Positions 1 through 11,193 of a DNA stretch of 64,000 nucleotides are shown here, in pieces. Within the stretch, counting starts at the first letter, position 1; the number at the start of each line of letters is the position of its first letter. Under the pieces are notes generated by a model. That model made no database searches, was not told where the DNA came from, and saw only the letters and a list, made by a program, of their open reading frames with translations. This DNA is from Cytauxzoon felis (Eukaryota > Apicomplexa > Aconoidasida > Piroplasmida > Theileriidae). The stretch is from contig JAIQCW010000192.1 of assembly GCA_020283715.1 (NCBI GenBank), positions 1 to 64,000 on the forward strand, given 5' to 3'. A program made the position numbers and the translations under genes.

Positions 1-920
1 CCTTCAGTGACTTCTATTCCCCCTATCCATTCATATTGATCTTCTATTAATCCATGTTCATCTTCATCATCTTCGTCCTCCTCCTCCTCCTGACCTTCTT
101 CAACGGATTTGACTGCACCTATTTTCTTTCTAACATCAAGACCATTACGCAAAGAACGACTGTGTTTGGATAACATTGAATCTAATCTAAAGTTAATAAT
201 CTCTGGTTTATTCCAGCGTCTATTATCTTTGAAAGTTAGTGAAACAACAACTTCATCTGTAATTAATACATTAACTTCATCAGGAACTTTATGATTCCCA
301 CCTAGAAACCATATAGATCCTTTACCAGCACCTACTACTAATATATAATAACCATTTCTGGGAATAAATTTTATATTCCATTTGTTATCACCCTCTTTAT
401 TGCATTCAACACCAACAGCTTCATTACTCTTTCTATTATTAATATCAACTTTTATAAAATTTGGGAACTTTAAAACACCTTTATCATCAGGTTTACACCC
501 ATTTAATTTGTTGATTACAAATGTTAAAACATTCGTGGATGCTGAAATCCACCTATCATAGAGGTAAAGATAATGAATATTTTTGAATCTATTAAAAAAC
601 CAATGCCTTTTAAATTTCAATTCTATAATTATGGACTTATTGCTCCATTTCGGATAGAAGAGTTTGACAGCTCTAAGTCCACTGTTCCCGAAATTACTGT
701 AAATTATATCATTACCATCTGTTATATCAGTAAAATTGTAATCATGTTTAGGTAGGATTTCAACAACTTTAAAATTACCAAAATTCGTTGATTCAGTATT
801 GAATACGTCCGTATTAAATCTATTCTTAATATTTAGTGATATGTTTTTACCATTTACTATCCAACATGCAAAAAATTGATATAGCCATAATACTAAATAT
901 AAGAATGGGATAATGTACAT
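1..920 (-). CDS. Secreted FAINT-like (DUF529) protein, 3' end outside window
   Basis: An uninterrupted minus-strand frame of about 306 codons runs from an ATG at 920 off the left edge. The first 24 or so residues (MYIIPFLYLVLWLYQFFACW) are a hydrophobic signal peptide. Around residues 55-85 the text ITDGNDIIY followed by a leucine/aromatic strand resembles the FAINT-domain pattern seen in the two large proteins at 22878 and 27907, but it lacks their Trp-x-Cys core. The far part becomes strongly acidic (a run of Glu/Asp near 40-90). FAINT proteins in Theileria are typically secreted into the host cell; that role is inferred from the family. The assignment to FAINT is moderate, the secretion signal is clear. 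Confidence 0.7.
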   Translation of the reverse strand, partial: MYIIPFLYLVLWLYQFFACWIVNGKNISLNIKNRFNTDVFNTESTNFGNFKVVEILPKHDYNFTDITDGNDIIYSNFGNSGLRAVKLFYPKWSNKSIIIELKFKRHWFFNRFKNIHYLYLYDRWISASTNVLTFVINKLNGCKPDDKGVLKFPNFIKVDINNRKSNEAVGVECNKEGDNKWNIKFIPRNGYYILVVGAGKGSIWFLGGNHKVPDEVNVLITDEVVVSLTFKDNRRWNKPEIINFRLDSMLSKHSRSLRNGLDVRKKIGAVKSVEEGQEEEEDEDDEDEHGLIEDQYEWIGGIEVTE

Positions 921-1298
921 TCTTTTCCAATTCACCTAATAAGGCAATTGGTAACATATTATTGGATGCTGTTATCATTCAGGCGATAAATGCTACGATT
1001 TTACTACTTTCATACAACAAACATATACAATGGGGCAAAATATATACAAAATTACAAAATTAACAGAAAACACAAATTATACAGTTGAATTATAATAACA
1101 ATTAATTTGACCAAATAATGGAAATTCAATTATTCGAACAACCATTAAAAAACAACCATTATATCAACATTTTTAAAAATTTACATACTGGGGTAAATTA
1201 ACAACAATGGGGTAGGAACACGATACACATTGAGATGGTAATGTGCAATACTATGAAGAAATATAGTTAACGACATGTAGATTAGCAATAATTTTACA

Positions 1299-1690
1299 CC
1301 TGAGGTCGTCTTGCAGACAGCTCTTCTATTTAGTTGTCTCTCCGCTTCCCTGAGATCAGCTACGGGTAGTACACATGAGGTATGATTATCCGGTTTAAAC
1401 TTTTTCTGTTCCTCCGGGTAGACAATATACCGAGGATGTTCTCAGTGAATTCGAGGTGAAATAAATAGAAGAGCTGTATGCAGGACGACCTCAGGTGTAT
1501 CGGCGACTGAAAATAGAAAAGGCAATGCTTGGACCCCGAGTGGAACCTGGAAGCGATCTACGGGAGCTGGAAGGGGAAGTAAATATAGAAGCTGACGGCA
1601 GGACTGACCTCGAGTGGAGAGCTCCATGCAATGGAAAGACAGGGTGTAACAGCAAGTAGAGAAGTTAGTGATTGAACCACAAGTGTAGAG
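1299..1690. repeat. Mosaic repeat copy, intergenic
   Basis: A GC-richer mosaic begins with CACCTGAGGTCGTCTTGCAG and contains the module CTGAGATCAGCTACGGG, a CTGTTCCTCCGGGTAGAC module, GGAAGCGATCTACGGGAGCT and the CCATGCAATGG motif. It ends in ACCACAAGTG, a decayed form of the usual CCTCAGGTG end. Both orientations contain partly open frames. It fills most of the space between the FAINT-like gene and the gene at 2055; the remainder (921-1298 and 1691-2054) is plain AT-rich sequence without a supportable gene. Confidence 0.85.
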
Positions 1691-2054
1691 TATATGTAAG
1701 ACCTTATTCTATCTCTTGTTATGATGGGAGGTATTTTCTTGTTATCTACTATTAGATGGTTTAAAACGATGGTATTGATGTTTTTTAGTGTTATTTGTGA
1801 TTGAAATTTCTGGAAAGTGGTAGATCTGTTGAAATGTGTATGATATTGTTGTTATGTATTGAAATTGATTTTTTTAATTAAATATAATATACACATTTAT
1901 ATAATTTCTGTATAATTTACATTGTATACTAATTATTAATTATAATTTCATGTATAGATCTTATATATATGATTGTAGTTGCATATGTTAGACAGTATGA
2001 GATGGGGATATATTATGAAGATTTAATTGTTGTATAATAATAATTATAGTAATA

Positions 2055-3386
2055 ATGGTAGTTAAATTGATTGGATCATTATATTTATTATTATTTGTTT
2101 ATATATGTATTGATAATTTAGTATTATCTGTACCTGAATTATCATTTATATTATTTACTCATAAAAATGCTATATCAAATTATTATTCTAGAAGAGATAT
2201 GAATGAATTGACTAAGAATGTTGATAATTATATGAATCAATTGAATAAATCGATGATAATACATAGTAATAATGATAATAATAAGATAGAATCACATAAA
2301 TTATATGATAGATTTCATTTATCATATATGAGATTAATGATTGCATTTGATAAATTAACAAAAGATTATGAGATGATATTATGTACAGGATATGATAATA
2401 GTATTATAGAATCATTTAATTTATCATTATCAGAATTTGATATATTACGTAAAGAAACAATATCTATATATACATGTTCATATATAAAATTTATGGATAT
2501 GTTTAATAAAATGAAATCTAATAATGAAATAAATGATGATAATTATTTAAATATATTATATGGTGATTTAGTATTAAAATCACATGCATATATAATATCA
2601 ATGAAATCATTATATAATATTTTAACATTAAGATCAGAAGAATGTTATATTAGTAAAAATTTATATGATGAATTTTATAATATGTATATTGATGTATTAA
2701 TTAAATTACTTAATGATTCTGAATCAAATTTTCATGAATATCCATTTAGAATTAAAAATCAACAAGAATTTGATGAAGTTAAATTACGCTTTAATAAAAT
2801 TAATAATAATCATAAAAATGCTTTAATCGCTATTGATGAATTCTTCTCATCACTTTTATCTAAATATCGCAAGATGAATATACAAATCGATGATGAAAAA
2901 TTTAATAAATCACTCAAGATTATGAAGAAGATACATGTCTATTCTAGTAGTTTTAATATCAACTCTAGTTTATTTTCCATTATAATTATACTAGTCACTG
3001 TAATTACAATCTTAATTAATGAAGTTCCGAACGTAGTGAGGAAGGAGGAATTTTCTCCGAATGTAATGAGGAGAAAATTCCATGCACAACGAGGAAAATT
3101 CTTCGTAGGAAGAAAATTCTCCGACGAGGGAGGAGATGCTGCTGCTGAACGAAGTGAGGGAGGAAGCTCCGAATGTAATGAGGATGATGGATCTGAAGAA
3201 CGAAGTGAACTGAAGGGACTTTTCTATAATAAAGAATTAAAGTATATATATAAAACAACTAAATCTCCTTCTTCACTTCCTTCATCGCTACGCTCTTCAG
3301 ATCCTTCATCACTTCACTTCGTTCAGTTTACTTCCTCACTTCGTTCGTCGTCTTCCATCACCTATGGGGAAATGTGTCTATTATAA
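2055..3386 (+). CDS. Unrecognised protein with N- and C-terminal hydrophobic segments
   Basis: A 443-codon frame starts at an ATG. Residues 1-25 are hydrophobic (signal peptide or anchor). Residues 30-300 are helical, Asn/Asp/Lys-rich with no motif I recognise. A second hydrophobic stretch (SLFSIIIILVTVITILI, about residues 305-322) is a likely membrane segment. After it the frame enters a repeat of the second family (3020-3360) giving ERSEGG and SSLRSSD peptides. A short basic piece (FYNKELKYIYKTTK) between the inverted halves of that repeat may be the remains of the original cytoplasmic tail. The true C-terminus is therefore uncertain. It reads toward LSM1, whose ATG is 16 bases after the stop. 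Confidence 0.65.
   Translation: MVVKLIGSLYLLLFVYICIDNLVLSVPELSFILFTHKNAISNYYSRRDMNELTKNVDNYMNQLNKSMIIHSNNDNNKIESHKLYDRFHLSYMRLMIAFDKLTKDYEMILCTGYDNSIIESFNLSLSEFDILRKETISIYTCSYIKFMDMFNKMKSNNEINDDNYLNILYGDLVLKSHAYIISMKSLYNILTLRSEECYISKNLYDEFYNMYIDVLIKLLNDSESNFHEYPFRIKNQQEFDEVKLRFNKINNNHKNALIAIDEFFSSLLSKYRKMNIQIDDEKFNKSLKIMKKIHVYSSSFNINSSLFSIIIILVTVITILINEVPNVVRKEEFSPNVMRRKFHAQRGKFFVGRKFSDEGGDAAAERSEGGSSECNEDDGSEERSELKGLFYNKELKYIYKTTKSPSSLPSSLRSSDPSSLHFVQFTSSLRSSSSITYGEMCLL
3020..3360. repeat. Second repeat family (ERSEEG/SSLRSSD), in frame
   Basis: The left half repeats GAACGTAGTGAGGAAGG-like units, the right half the inverted form CTTCCTCACTTCGTTCG, separated by about 60 AT-rich bases. The halves could pair as a long hairpin in DNA or RNA. 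The whole stretch stays open in the frame of the gene at 2055. Related sequence occurs at 51040-51240 and 58250-58720, both also inside coding frames. Confidence 0.8.
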
Positions 3387-3402
3387 TTAATATAATGTAA
3401 AT

Positions 3403-4335
3403 ATGCTAAAGGGTCCTAAATCTGATGGAATTTCTAATATAGATTTAAAACCACATTGGATTTGTTCATTAGAAGATGAATTAGGATCTTTAGTATGGGT
3501 CACACTAAGAGATGATACATATTATGTAGGATTATTCAAAACTTTCGATCAATACGGTAATATCGTACTCACAGATGCCATCAAAAAAATCGTACTCTAT
3601 AAAAATAAATCATTCAGCGATATCTATTGCGGTACGTTCCATATCACAATACATATACAACTCCACTCGAGGTCTAATCCACTCCACCTGAGGTCTAATC
3701 ACAACTCTCTTCATCCTGCCGTCAGCTCTTCTAATTACCTATCTCTAAAGAGTATAGCTACTCCCAGAGATCGTGGCGGAGATGAAGGTAGTGATGAAGG
3801 TAGTGATGGATCATCCATCATGGGAATGATGGAAGATGGTTCTAAGGATGTGTTGCATGTAACCTCGAGTGGAATCCCGTAGCTGATCTCGGGGAAGCGA
3901 AGGGGGAAGTAATTGGAAGAAGCCTCCACGGCGAGTGGAAGGAGAGTTAGATTGGACCTCGACTGGAGAGCTGTCTGTAAGACGAAGAGGGTTGTGATTA
4001 GACTTCAGGTGGAGTCGATTGTACTTCGATTATAATATATGATGATTAATAAAATGATTATAGGTTATACGATAATAAGGGGTGAGAGTATATCATATTT
4101 TTGTTCGGTTGATGTGGTGATGTATTTACGTGTGTTTGATTATGAGGGTTATACTAGTGATGATTGGTTATCGCAATTGAAGAGTTCATCATCGAGGGGA
4201 CGTATAGATTCATCTACTAGGGATGTATCGATGGTATTGAAGTATATAGAATTAGAAGAGGCATTGAGATTATTAAAGGAGGAAAGGCAGGGTACTATCA
4301 TTAGGAGTATAGAAGACATATTAATGAATGAATAA
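3403..4335 (+). CDS. LSM1: U6 snRNA-associated Sm-like protein LSm1
   Basis: LSm1 is the subunit that defines the cytoplasmic LSm1-7 ring, which binds the 3' end of deadenylated mRNA and promotes decapping. Exon 1 (3403-3631) carries the Sm1 motif: LEDELGSLVWVTLRDDTYYVG then FDQYGNIVL. Exon 2 (4064-4335) supplies Sm2, starting YTIIRGESISYFCSVD. The join at codon G/GT gives DIYCGYTIIRGES, which lines up with the family pattern DIPRGxFVVRGEN. The product is 166 residues. The single intron, 3632-4063, is 432 bp because it holds a mosaic repeat; unprocessed, exon 1 would run into a repeat-coded tail. An independent clue that the intron is real is the conserved Sm2 motif resuming exactly after the AG. 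Confidence 0.92.
3663..4025. repeat. Mosaic repeat copy inside the LSM1 intron
   Basis: It opens with CCACTCGAGGTCTAATCC and a second CCACCTGAGGTCTAATC, then CTGCCGTCAGCTCTTCTAAT, CTCTAAAGAGTATAGCCACT and GAGATCGTGGCG, a near-palindromic CATCATGGGAATGATGG module (near 3818-3835), a decayed CGTAGCTGATCTCGGGGAAG module, and closes with GATTAGACTTCAGGTGG. The flanks to the intron's own GT and AG are AT-rich host sequence of about 30-40 bp. Confidence 0.85.
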
Positions 4336-4466
4336 ATAATAAATAAATTTTTTTTAAAACTTAATATAATTTTAATTTTAATTTAAATAATTTTTTTTAA
4401 AAATATATTGATCCCGATATTGTGCATATTAATTAAAATCATTTATTATTTATTTATTTATTATAT

Positions 4467-6428
4467 ATGGATTTTATATATAGAGGTGAGATTTATTTAA
4501 CTCATCAAGATTCATGTGATTATCATAAGGTAAATATTTAGAATTTAATATAAATAATTTATTATATAGGAACTTGAAATTCAATATAGAAAATTTAATG
4601 AATCAGGTATTATACCATGGAGATTAATACCAGTAGAACAAATATCACGTTCATATAGTAATATATCAACCTTAAGTCAAGTAGATACCTTAGTATGTAT
4701 AAATAAATTTTTAGAAAATATTTTTTTTAAATAGTCTGTAGATAAATCAATTTTAAATAAACAAAATGTAGTTACTAGGTATTTATTATTCATTATTATA
4801 ATTTTTTATTTTATTATTTATTCAGATCAAGCTCATTCATTAATAAAACTGAACCTGAATATAAATCAGATGTTAATGATGATATTGAACCTATAATTGA
4901 AGATAATAAAAAAATTATAAATAAAAAATCATATGAATCGCACGATAAAATCATCGAATTTGATGAAAATACATCAATTTATAAAATATTACATCCAAAT
5001 GATGATATTTTCATATCATTACCCGATTGGGTCAAATCCTTACATGATATCATCACACAAATCTGCTATATGCCAATCGCCGAAGATTTCATACAAACAA
5101 AAACTATAAATAATAATAATAATTGTAATAATCTTACCGAAGATACTACACCCGAGGTACAATCCAACTCTGTTCCTCCTGCAGAGAGCTCCTCCAATTC
5201 ACTCCCCGTAAACGGTAATGCCACTCCCGGAGATCGTGGCGAAGTTAATGAGGAGGAACAGGATTTTTCAACCCGGAAGAACGTAAATGTTCAACCCCTA
5301 AGAACAGGAAATCTACCCGGAGGAACAAAAGATGTTAACCCGGAAGAACAAACATCTCTCCCACCTGAGGTCCAATCCACCTCTTCTCCACTCGCCGTGG
5401 AGGCCTCTTCCAATTACCTCCCCGTAAACGGTAGTGCCACTCCCGGAGATCGTGGCGAAGGTGTAGAGAGTAGTACTGGACCTCAAGTGGAAACCTCAAG
5501 TGGACTACCCGTAGCTGATCTCTGGGAGCTGGAGGGGGAAGTAAATAAAGGAGGCCGCCACGGCGAGTGGAATAACTCAGGTGTAACATCAGGTGGAAAG
5601 GAGAGTACTACTGTAACATCAGGTGTAGTATCTAGTGGTAAAGTGGATTGGACAAAGAGTGGAGTTGATGTTAATATATCTAATGATTTAACATCTGGTA
5701 TATTTGTTGAGGAGAGATTAACGATTGAGGGTGTATTAAAGAAATTGATTAGTAATGATTATAAGACTAGTACTGAGGCATTTAGTGATTTGTATATGGT
5801 ATTTATTTATATATTTAGAACATCATCACCTGGTACATTAAATTGGATGAATGCTCAAGATGTATCATCAAAATTAAATGAATTAAGGATTAAGAAAAAT
5901 CTTAAAGATTCATCACCAAATTATAAATCTGATATTACAATTGATATTATTAATCGTCATAATAAATTATCTATGGATGATTTCCAACGTGAAGCTATTG
6001 GTGATGGTCAATTTAGTTCAATTGATAATTTACAACGTTCAATATGTAAGTTTTTATAATTTGATATTATTAAAGACAAAAATATTCATTTCAATTTATT
6101 ATACAGCCATTACTAATAATTTCATTACTGATGATGAACGATTAGAATTTTATGATAATGTTATTCTACTTACACATGAATGCCATCTTGAAGTTTGTTT
6201 CATTAACACACTCTCACTATATATCTATACATTATTATAGTTATTTACCATCTTTGAACATAGCGCAATCTGGAAAATTGTAGGTAATGGTGAAATCGAA
6301 TTAGATGATCGAGCAACCGAACCCAATGTTTTCAGGTTAGTTCATAACCATTTACCTCTACATCATCCAGATCCATGATCAAATGGGTCAAAGATCGAAG
6401 AAATAATTCACCACTCGAACGAACATAA
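4467..6428 (+). CDS. Bromodomain-like protein with in-frame repeat insertion
   Basis: The gene starts at an ATG at 4467 with small introns 4530-4569, 4693-4734, 4779-4825, 6046-6106, and two further ones near 6189-6240 and 6335-6370; all keep frame. A candidate bromodomain is split by an insertion. PDWVKSLHDIITQICYMP (near 5020-5075) resembles helix Z. After the repeat, LTIEGVLKKLISNDYKTSTE then FSDLYMVF and SPGT resemble helices A and B, where bromodomains have L.TI..KL....Y.....F..D..L.F.N....N. The conserved acetyl-lysine-binding Asn is not obvious. The C-terminal 130 residues are unrecognised. Bromodomains read acetylated histone tails; a chromatin role is inference. The repeat lies where the ZA loop would be. 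Confidence 0.6.
5148..5670. repeat. Mosaic repeat copy, in frame in the bromodomain-like gene
   Basis: It begins at ACACCCGAGGTACAATCC and encodes, in frame, PEVQSNS, NGNATPGDRGE, STRKNVNVQPLRTGN, PGGTKDVNPEEQ, then a second PEVQSTS and GSATPGDRGEG, and [14 protein letters not shown]. It ends with several ACATCAGGTG-like ends near 5585-5640. No stop occurs across about 520 bp. Two nested copies appear fused, since the PEVQ and TPGDRG modules each occur twice in the same order. Confidence 0.85.
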
Positions 6429-6445
6429 TGAATCGAATGAATTTA

Positions 6446-6805
6446 GAGAATAATTCCGCCTGAAGTTACATCATCACCTCGTCTTTCCACTCGCCGTGGA
6501 GGCCTCTTCTAATTACCTATCTCTAAAGAGTATAGCCACTCCCGGAGATCGTGGCGAAGATGAAGGTAGTCATATTGGACCTCAAGTGGAACCCGCAGCT
6601 GATCTCAGGGAAGCGGAGGGGGAGATAATTGGAAAAGGCTCCACGCCTAGTGGAAGAGAAGGTATAGTATACGGGACCTCAAGTGGAAAACCCGTAGCTG
6701 ATCTCAGGGAAGCGGAGGGGGAACTAAATAGAAGAGCTCCATGCAATGGAAAAGATGGACCTCGAGTGTAAGAGGTGAAGATATTGATTGAACTTCATGT
6801 ATACT
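6446..6805. repeat. Mosaic repeat copy, intergenic
   Basis: It lies between the bromodomain-like gene and choline/ethanolamine kinase. The start is decayed (CCGCCTGAAGTTACATCATC) and the end is GATTGAACTTCATGTATACT. Modules in between: CTCGCCGTGGAGGCCTCTTC, CTATCTCTAAAGAGTATAGC, GGAGATCGTGGCG, and two copies of GCTGATCTCAGGGAAGCGGA separated by TCCACGCCTAGTGG. The duplicated module suggests recombination within the element. Confidence 0.85.
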
Positions 6806-6856
6806 AGACAATATTAATTAATATTTTTTTTGTGTGTATTTGTACATGACATAATA

Positions 6857-9301
6857 TTATGAATTATCATTGACATTATAAATGACATTTAATCTTTTGA
6901 GTGCATATCCATGAAAATCGAAATCGATTGTGGATGATACAGTTTGTATAATGGCCCATAATCCCCAATATGCATGTGATGCAAGAAAGAATGGTTGAAT
7001 TTCATCATATAATTGATCAATTTGTTCTTGTATTTTTGATTCATCTTCACAATTATATAATAAATATGATTTTAAAAATAATAATATATCTTCTTTATTA
7101 GGTAATTTAGTCCAATCACAATCAAATCCTATCATTTTATATATCATTATTAATCATTATAACATACCAGCATACTCTATAAAATGATTAGCAATATCAA
7201 AAGCACGCTCCATAAAACATGAATACTCAAAATCAATAAATCTCACATTACCTATCAATCATATGAAAATTTAATGAATATATCAACACGACATAAAAAA
7301 TAATCCTTTTCCAATAAGCAATCTATCGTATGTCCTAATGTAGATTCAACACCTGAGGTCGTCCTGCCGTCAGCTTCTTTAATTACTTCCCCCTTCGCTT
7401 CCCTAGATCAGCTACGGGTGTAAAATCTAATCTCGGCGAGATAAGGATAAATTGACGGAATTCATGTTTGTTCAGATATCTCAATGAATATAAATTGGAA
7501 TGAAGTGAGGTTAAGTATATTAAATACAATCAACAAATTCCTTTTCAATGATGTATTGAGATCAGATATTCATACAATATTCATTGAGATATTTCCATGA
7601 GTTTCCCCAGAAATTCAGGATTTCCTTAAATTTTAGAGGTAAAAATGAAGATAGTGAAATTAGTGATTTTTACCTCAGGTGGAATACCTGGAAGCGATCT
7701 CTGGGAGCTGGAAGGGGAAGTAAATAGAGAAGCTGTCTGCAAGACGATGGAAGGTGGAACAGCGAGTGGAATACAAGGAGTAGAATTGGACCTAGACCTA
7801 ACGGTCGTCGATTGGACTTCGAGTGGAGTATATGATTAGATATATTACTATGAGATACAAACCGCTGGGTGTGATGAGGATATTTCCAGAGAGTAGATCT
7901 CCATGACAGAGTACAACGGGTGAATTCATTTTATTACAATCTTCTTCAATTTGTATTAATATCTATAATGGATATGATTAATGTATGGATTTTATTTTAA
8001 AATAAAGAATACCTTATTTAATGGTGATAGATCAAGTGATTTAAATTTTTTATTGACATCTTCACTATACAATTCACATCTAAAGGAGTTTTTATTTTAA
8101 ATAATTTTTATTTATATTCAAATTACAATTCATAATATCTCCATATAGTTGGCCATAAACTAGACTTTATAATACCTGTATCTGATATCCCATCCTAAAT
8201 ATATAAAATTAATACAACAATATATATAATAAATCATAAATTTACCCCAGAATGTATCAATCTATATAAATCATCCGTTAATGGTACATAATGCAATTTC
8301 TTCAAATTCTGTGATATCTTCACAAAATATTTCGATTTATACATCTCCTCAGATGATAATTCATGACCATCTATCCACTCCTCTATCTGACCATTCTATA
8401 TATATATAATAATAATATCACAATGTATTCAATTCCACCTGAGGTCCAATCCAACTCTCTTCGTCCTGCCGTCAGCTTCTCTATTTACTTCCCCCTCCGC
8501 TTCCCTGAGATCAGCTACGGGTTCCACTTGAGGTTACATCCAACACATCCTTAGCACCATCTTCCATCATTCCCATGATGGATGATCCATCACTACCTTC
8601 ACCACGATCTCTGGGAGTGGCTCTACCCTTCAGGGATAGGTAATTGGAAGAGGCTCCATGCAATGGGAAAGAGAGGTGGATTAGACCTCGAGTGGATGCA
8701 TGTTCCTCCGGGTAGAATTTCTGTTCTTAGGGGTTGAATATTTACGTTCTTCCGGGTTGACATTATATCGAGGATGATCTACGGGAATTCGAGGGGAAGT
8801 AAATAGAGAAGGCTCCACGCCTAGTGGGAGGACCTCGAGTGGAGAGCTGTCTGCAAGACGAAGAGAGGTTGGAAAAGATAGTGATTGTAACCTCATGTGT
8901 AGTATATTGTATGAAATGTATTATATGTATGATGTATGGTGTTAAACAAACATCAAAAGATGCGTAGACTACTTTGGATATTTTATATTTGGAGAGGTGT
9001 TTGCTGATGATTTGTTCTCTTGGTCGATTGATAATTTCTGAAGATTTAACACCTATTTAAATTGTTGATTAGATAAATGTATGAAAATACCGAATAATCT
9101 GACTAGAACTGATATATTATTTTTAATATTAGTTACTTTATACAAGCAATTAGTTATACCTCCTCTAATTTGTTGTAATGAAAGGCATTCATTTACATTA
9201 TCATTAGGTTCAAGTCCAAGTTTAGTGCTTGTTAAATTTACACAGTATTTAAAACACAGCTCTTTAATAGCTGATAAATCTTGACTTTGTTCAACTGACA
9301 T
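6857..9301 (-). CDS. Choline/ethanolamine kinase
   Basis: This enzyme phosphorylates choline or ethanolamine with ATP, the first step of the Kennedy pathway to PC/PE. Exon 1 (9301-9091) holds IRGGITNCLYKVTN and VLVRLFG, the family's N-terminal nucleotide loop. A 38-bp intron follows, then an exon ending ISKVVYASFD at 8952. After a 556-bp intron, NGQIEEWIDGHEL resumes. Later exons give VVLCHGDLLSGNIL (Brenner motif, catalytic Asp) and, after a 611-bp intron ending at 7252, NVRFIDFEYSC (metal-binding choline kinase motif), then HAYWGLWAIIQ near the end. Two introns carry mosaic repeats. Choline versus ethanolamine specificity cannot be told by eye. Short AT-rich introns near 7158-7185 and 7965-8260 were placed by frame. 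Confidence 0.9.
7340..7840. repeat. Two mosaic repeat pieces in a kinase intron
   Basis: Pieces at 7340-7432 and 7666-7840 lie inside the 611-bp intron (7252-7862). The first starts CACCTGAGGTCGTCCTGCCG and stops after GATCAGCTACGGG. The second starts TACCTCAGGTGGAATACCTG, has GGAAGCGATCTCTGGGAGCT and CTGTCTGCAAGACGATGG, and ends near GGACTTCGAGTGG. Between them are about 230 bases of AT-rich, non-repeat sequence with no ORF, so the element appears split by unrelated DNA. Confidence 0.8.
8428..8905. repeat. Mosaic repeat copy in a kinase intron
   Basis: It lies in the 556-bp intron 8396-8951. Order on the plus strand: CCACCTGAGGTCCAATCC, CGTCCTGCCGTCAGCTTCTC, a CCTGAGATCAGCTACGGG module, the near-palindromic CATCATTCCCATGATGG module (8565-8581), CACGATCTCTGGGAGTGGC, CATGCAATGGG, GGATTAGACCTCGAGTGG, the TTCCTCCGGGTAG / TTCTTAGGGGTTGAA module, and a second end GATTGTAACCTCATGTGTAG. 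Confidence 0.85.
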
Positions 9302-9465
9302 TATAGAAATTACATAAAAATAATCTTCAATTATATATATATTTGCGATGTATTTATAATTTACAATTATATATTATACTAATGATTTTATATTTTAAAG
9401 TGATTGTCTCTACACTATTAGTACTTGTGAATCAGTTAGTGTGGACGATGAATAATTCCAATGCA

Positions 9466-11193
9466 TTAATATATTGGATTTGTAACAGATACACTATCAC
9501 ATGTACTATTATTAATTGTAAAGTCTTTATTACCCTAATTAATAATAATGTGTCGTAAATATATCAACTTACATAATCTGATAATTGTGTCATATCTAAA
9601 TCATCATCCATCCCTTTACCTTTTAATTCTGTAGTATTATTCAACATCATCTTCATTGTATTCTAAAAATTTACTCTGTAAAATATATTTTTTTATACAC
9701 CAACCTGTAATAATTCGGTTGATAACAATTCTGTAGCTGATAATCTCAAACGTAAATCATGAAACATCATTGATTTATATATTGCATTCAATTCTTTAGA
9801 ATACATTGGCGGTAAATCAGGTATCTATACATTAAATTATATCCACAGTCAATATAAACCTACCAATTTCTCATTTATCAATTTGCACAACTCCTGCATA
9901 CCCCTTGCACCGTCAAAAGGTGTCTTAAATGTAGCCAATTCATACACCAAACAACCCAAAGCCCATATATCCGATGGCCAACTGTACTTTATACCCTGAA
10001 TTTCATATATACCAACCGCAAAGGATAGGCGATAGAGACGTTGTCCAATCACACGAGGTACAATACAACTCTCCTCACGTATTCGTCATACAGACAGCTC
10101 TCCACCTGAGGTTACATCCACCTTATCTTCCCACTAGGCGTGGAGCCTCTTTTAATTACCTATCTCTAAAGAGTAATGCCACTCCCGGAGATCGTGGCGG
10201 TGAAGAAGGTAGTGAGTACATGACCTCAGGTGGACTACCCGCAGCTGATCTCAGGGAAGCGAAGGGGGAAGTAAATAGAAGAGGCCACCACGGCTAGTGG
10301 AAGATAAGGATGTAACCCCAAGTAACAGACGTGGATTGGACCTCAGGTGGAAGTGGAATACAAGGTAGATCGTCCATCATGTGGAGTACCATTATGTCTG
10401 TTTGTATGATTTTACTTACATTGATTAGTTCTGGGCTGAAGTAGTAGGGTGTGCCGATGATTGTTCCGGTTTTATCGCTGGTTTGATTGAGTGATTTGCT
10501 AACACCGAAATCGCAGAGTCGTATATTCTTATCTGAGTCGATTAGTATATTTAATGATTTCAAATCTAATAGATGATATTAGCATATCATTTGTATTACC
10601 TCTATGTAATGTATGGCTTTTATGGAGGAATTTAAGGGCTAGGAGTATTTGTGTTACCCAAATTAATATTCTACTCTCTTTTATAGGTTTATTTATTGTC
10701 TTATGACGTGCTATAAATCGATGTAAATCACCACCTATAAATTTATGTTAGAGTTTCATATTTTCATTCCTGTATCAACATACCCTTGCAGTATTCAGTG
10801 ATGATACAGAGATGTTTACCTTCAATAAAGCTACCCAAATACTTCACGATAAATGGATGTCTAACCTTTGCTATAATCTATGAGTATATAATCAATTATA
10901 GATGTTAAATTTACATCAATTTCGTTCATGCATAAATTACGTTCAACATCAGAGAGTAGTGTAATGTCTATACGTTTGCGCGCGACACTATAATGATTAT
11001 ATACTATTAATACTATATCAAACTTACATATTACCAGCATCATTGCCCATGAGGGTTGTATTACCATATGCCCCTTTACCTAATGGACGGATCTCTTTAT
11101 AGCCTTTAATTATATCCAAACATGTTACAGCCTATAGTTGGCGTCTCGTATAAATTTCTACAATAAACAAACGTTATTACTTGTCCTTGTCAT
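9466..11193 (-). CDS. NIMA-related (NEK-like) protein kinase
   Basis: A Ser/Thr kinase split by about eight introns. Exons in order give LGKGAYGNTTL (glycine loop), VARKRIDIT (probable catalytic Lys), HPFIVKYLGSFIEGKHLCII (strands 4-5), GGDLHRFI, then LHRDLKSLNILID (catalytic loop, split by a short intron inside HRD), CDFGVSKSL, GTPYYFSPELI (activation segment), and SDIWALGCLVYELATFKTPF. GTPYYxSPE plus SDIWALGCxxYEL is the NEK signature. The start is a 7-codon exon at 11193 followed by a 40-bp intron. A 424-bp intron (9996-10419) separates PELIN from GIKYSWPSDIW and contains a mosaic repeat. The last exon is uncertain: reading through a GTAAGT gives a stop at 9564; splicing a 38-bp intron gives the end used here. 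Confidence 0.88.
10045..10375. repeat. Mosaic repeat copy in the NEK-like kinase intron
   Basis: Starts near CACACGAGGTACAATACAAC, contains CACCTGAGGTTACATCC, CCACTAGGCGTGGAGCC, CTCTAAAGAGTAATGCCACT, GGAGATCGTGGCGG, GCTGATCTCAGGGAAGCGAA, CCACCACGGCTAGTGG, and ends GGATTGGACCTCAGGTGGAA. It is one of the better preserved copies, with both canonical ends. Confidence 0.87.

Noticed and set aside
3403..3882. A 159-residue intronless version of LSM1
   Set aside because: It loses the Sm2 motif and gains a repeat-coded tail; the spliced model restores RGES..CSVD exactly at the junction.
9081..9558. Plus-strand frames of 67-71 codons
   Set aside because: The first is antisense to exon 1 of the choline/ethanolamine kinase and the second covers the kinase intergenic gap and terminal NEK exon; neither has supporting motifs.
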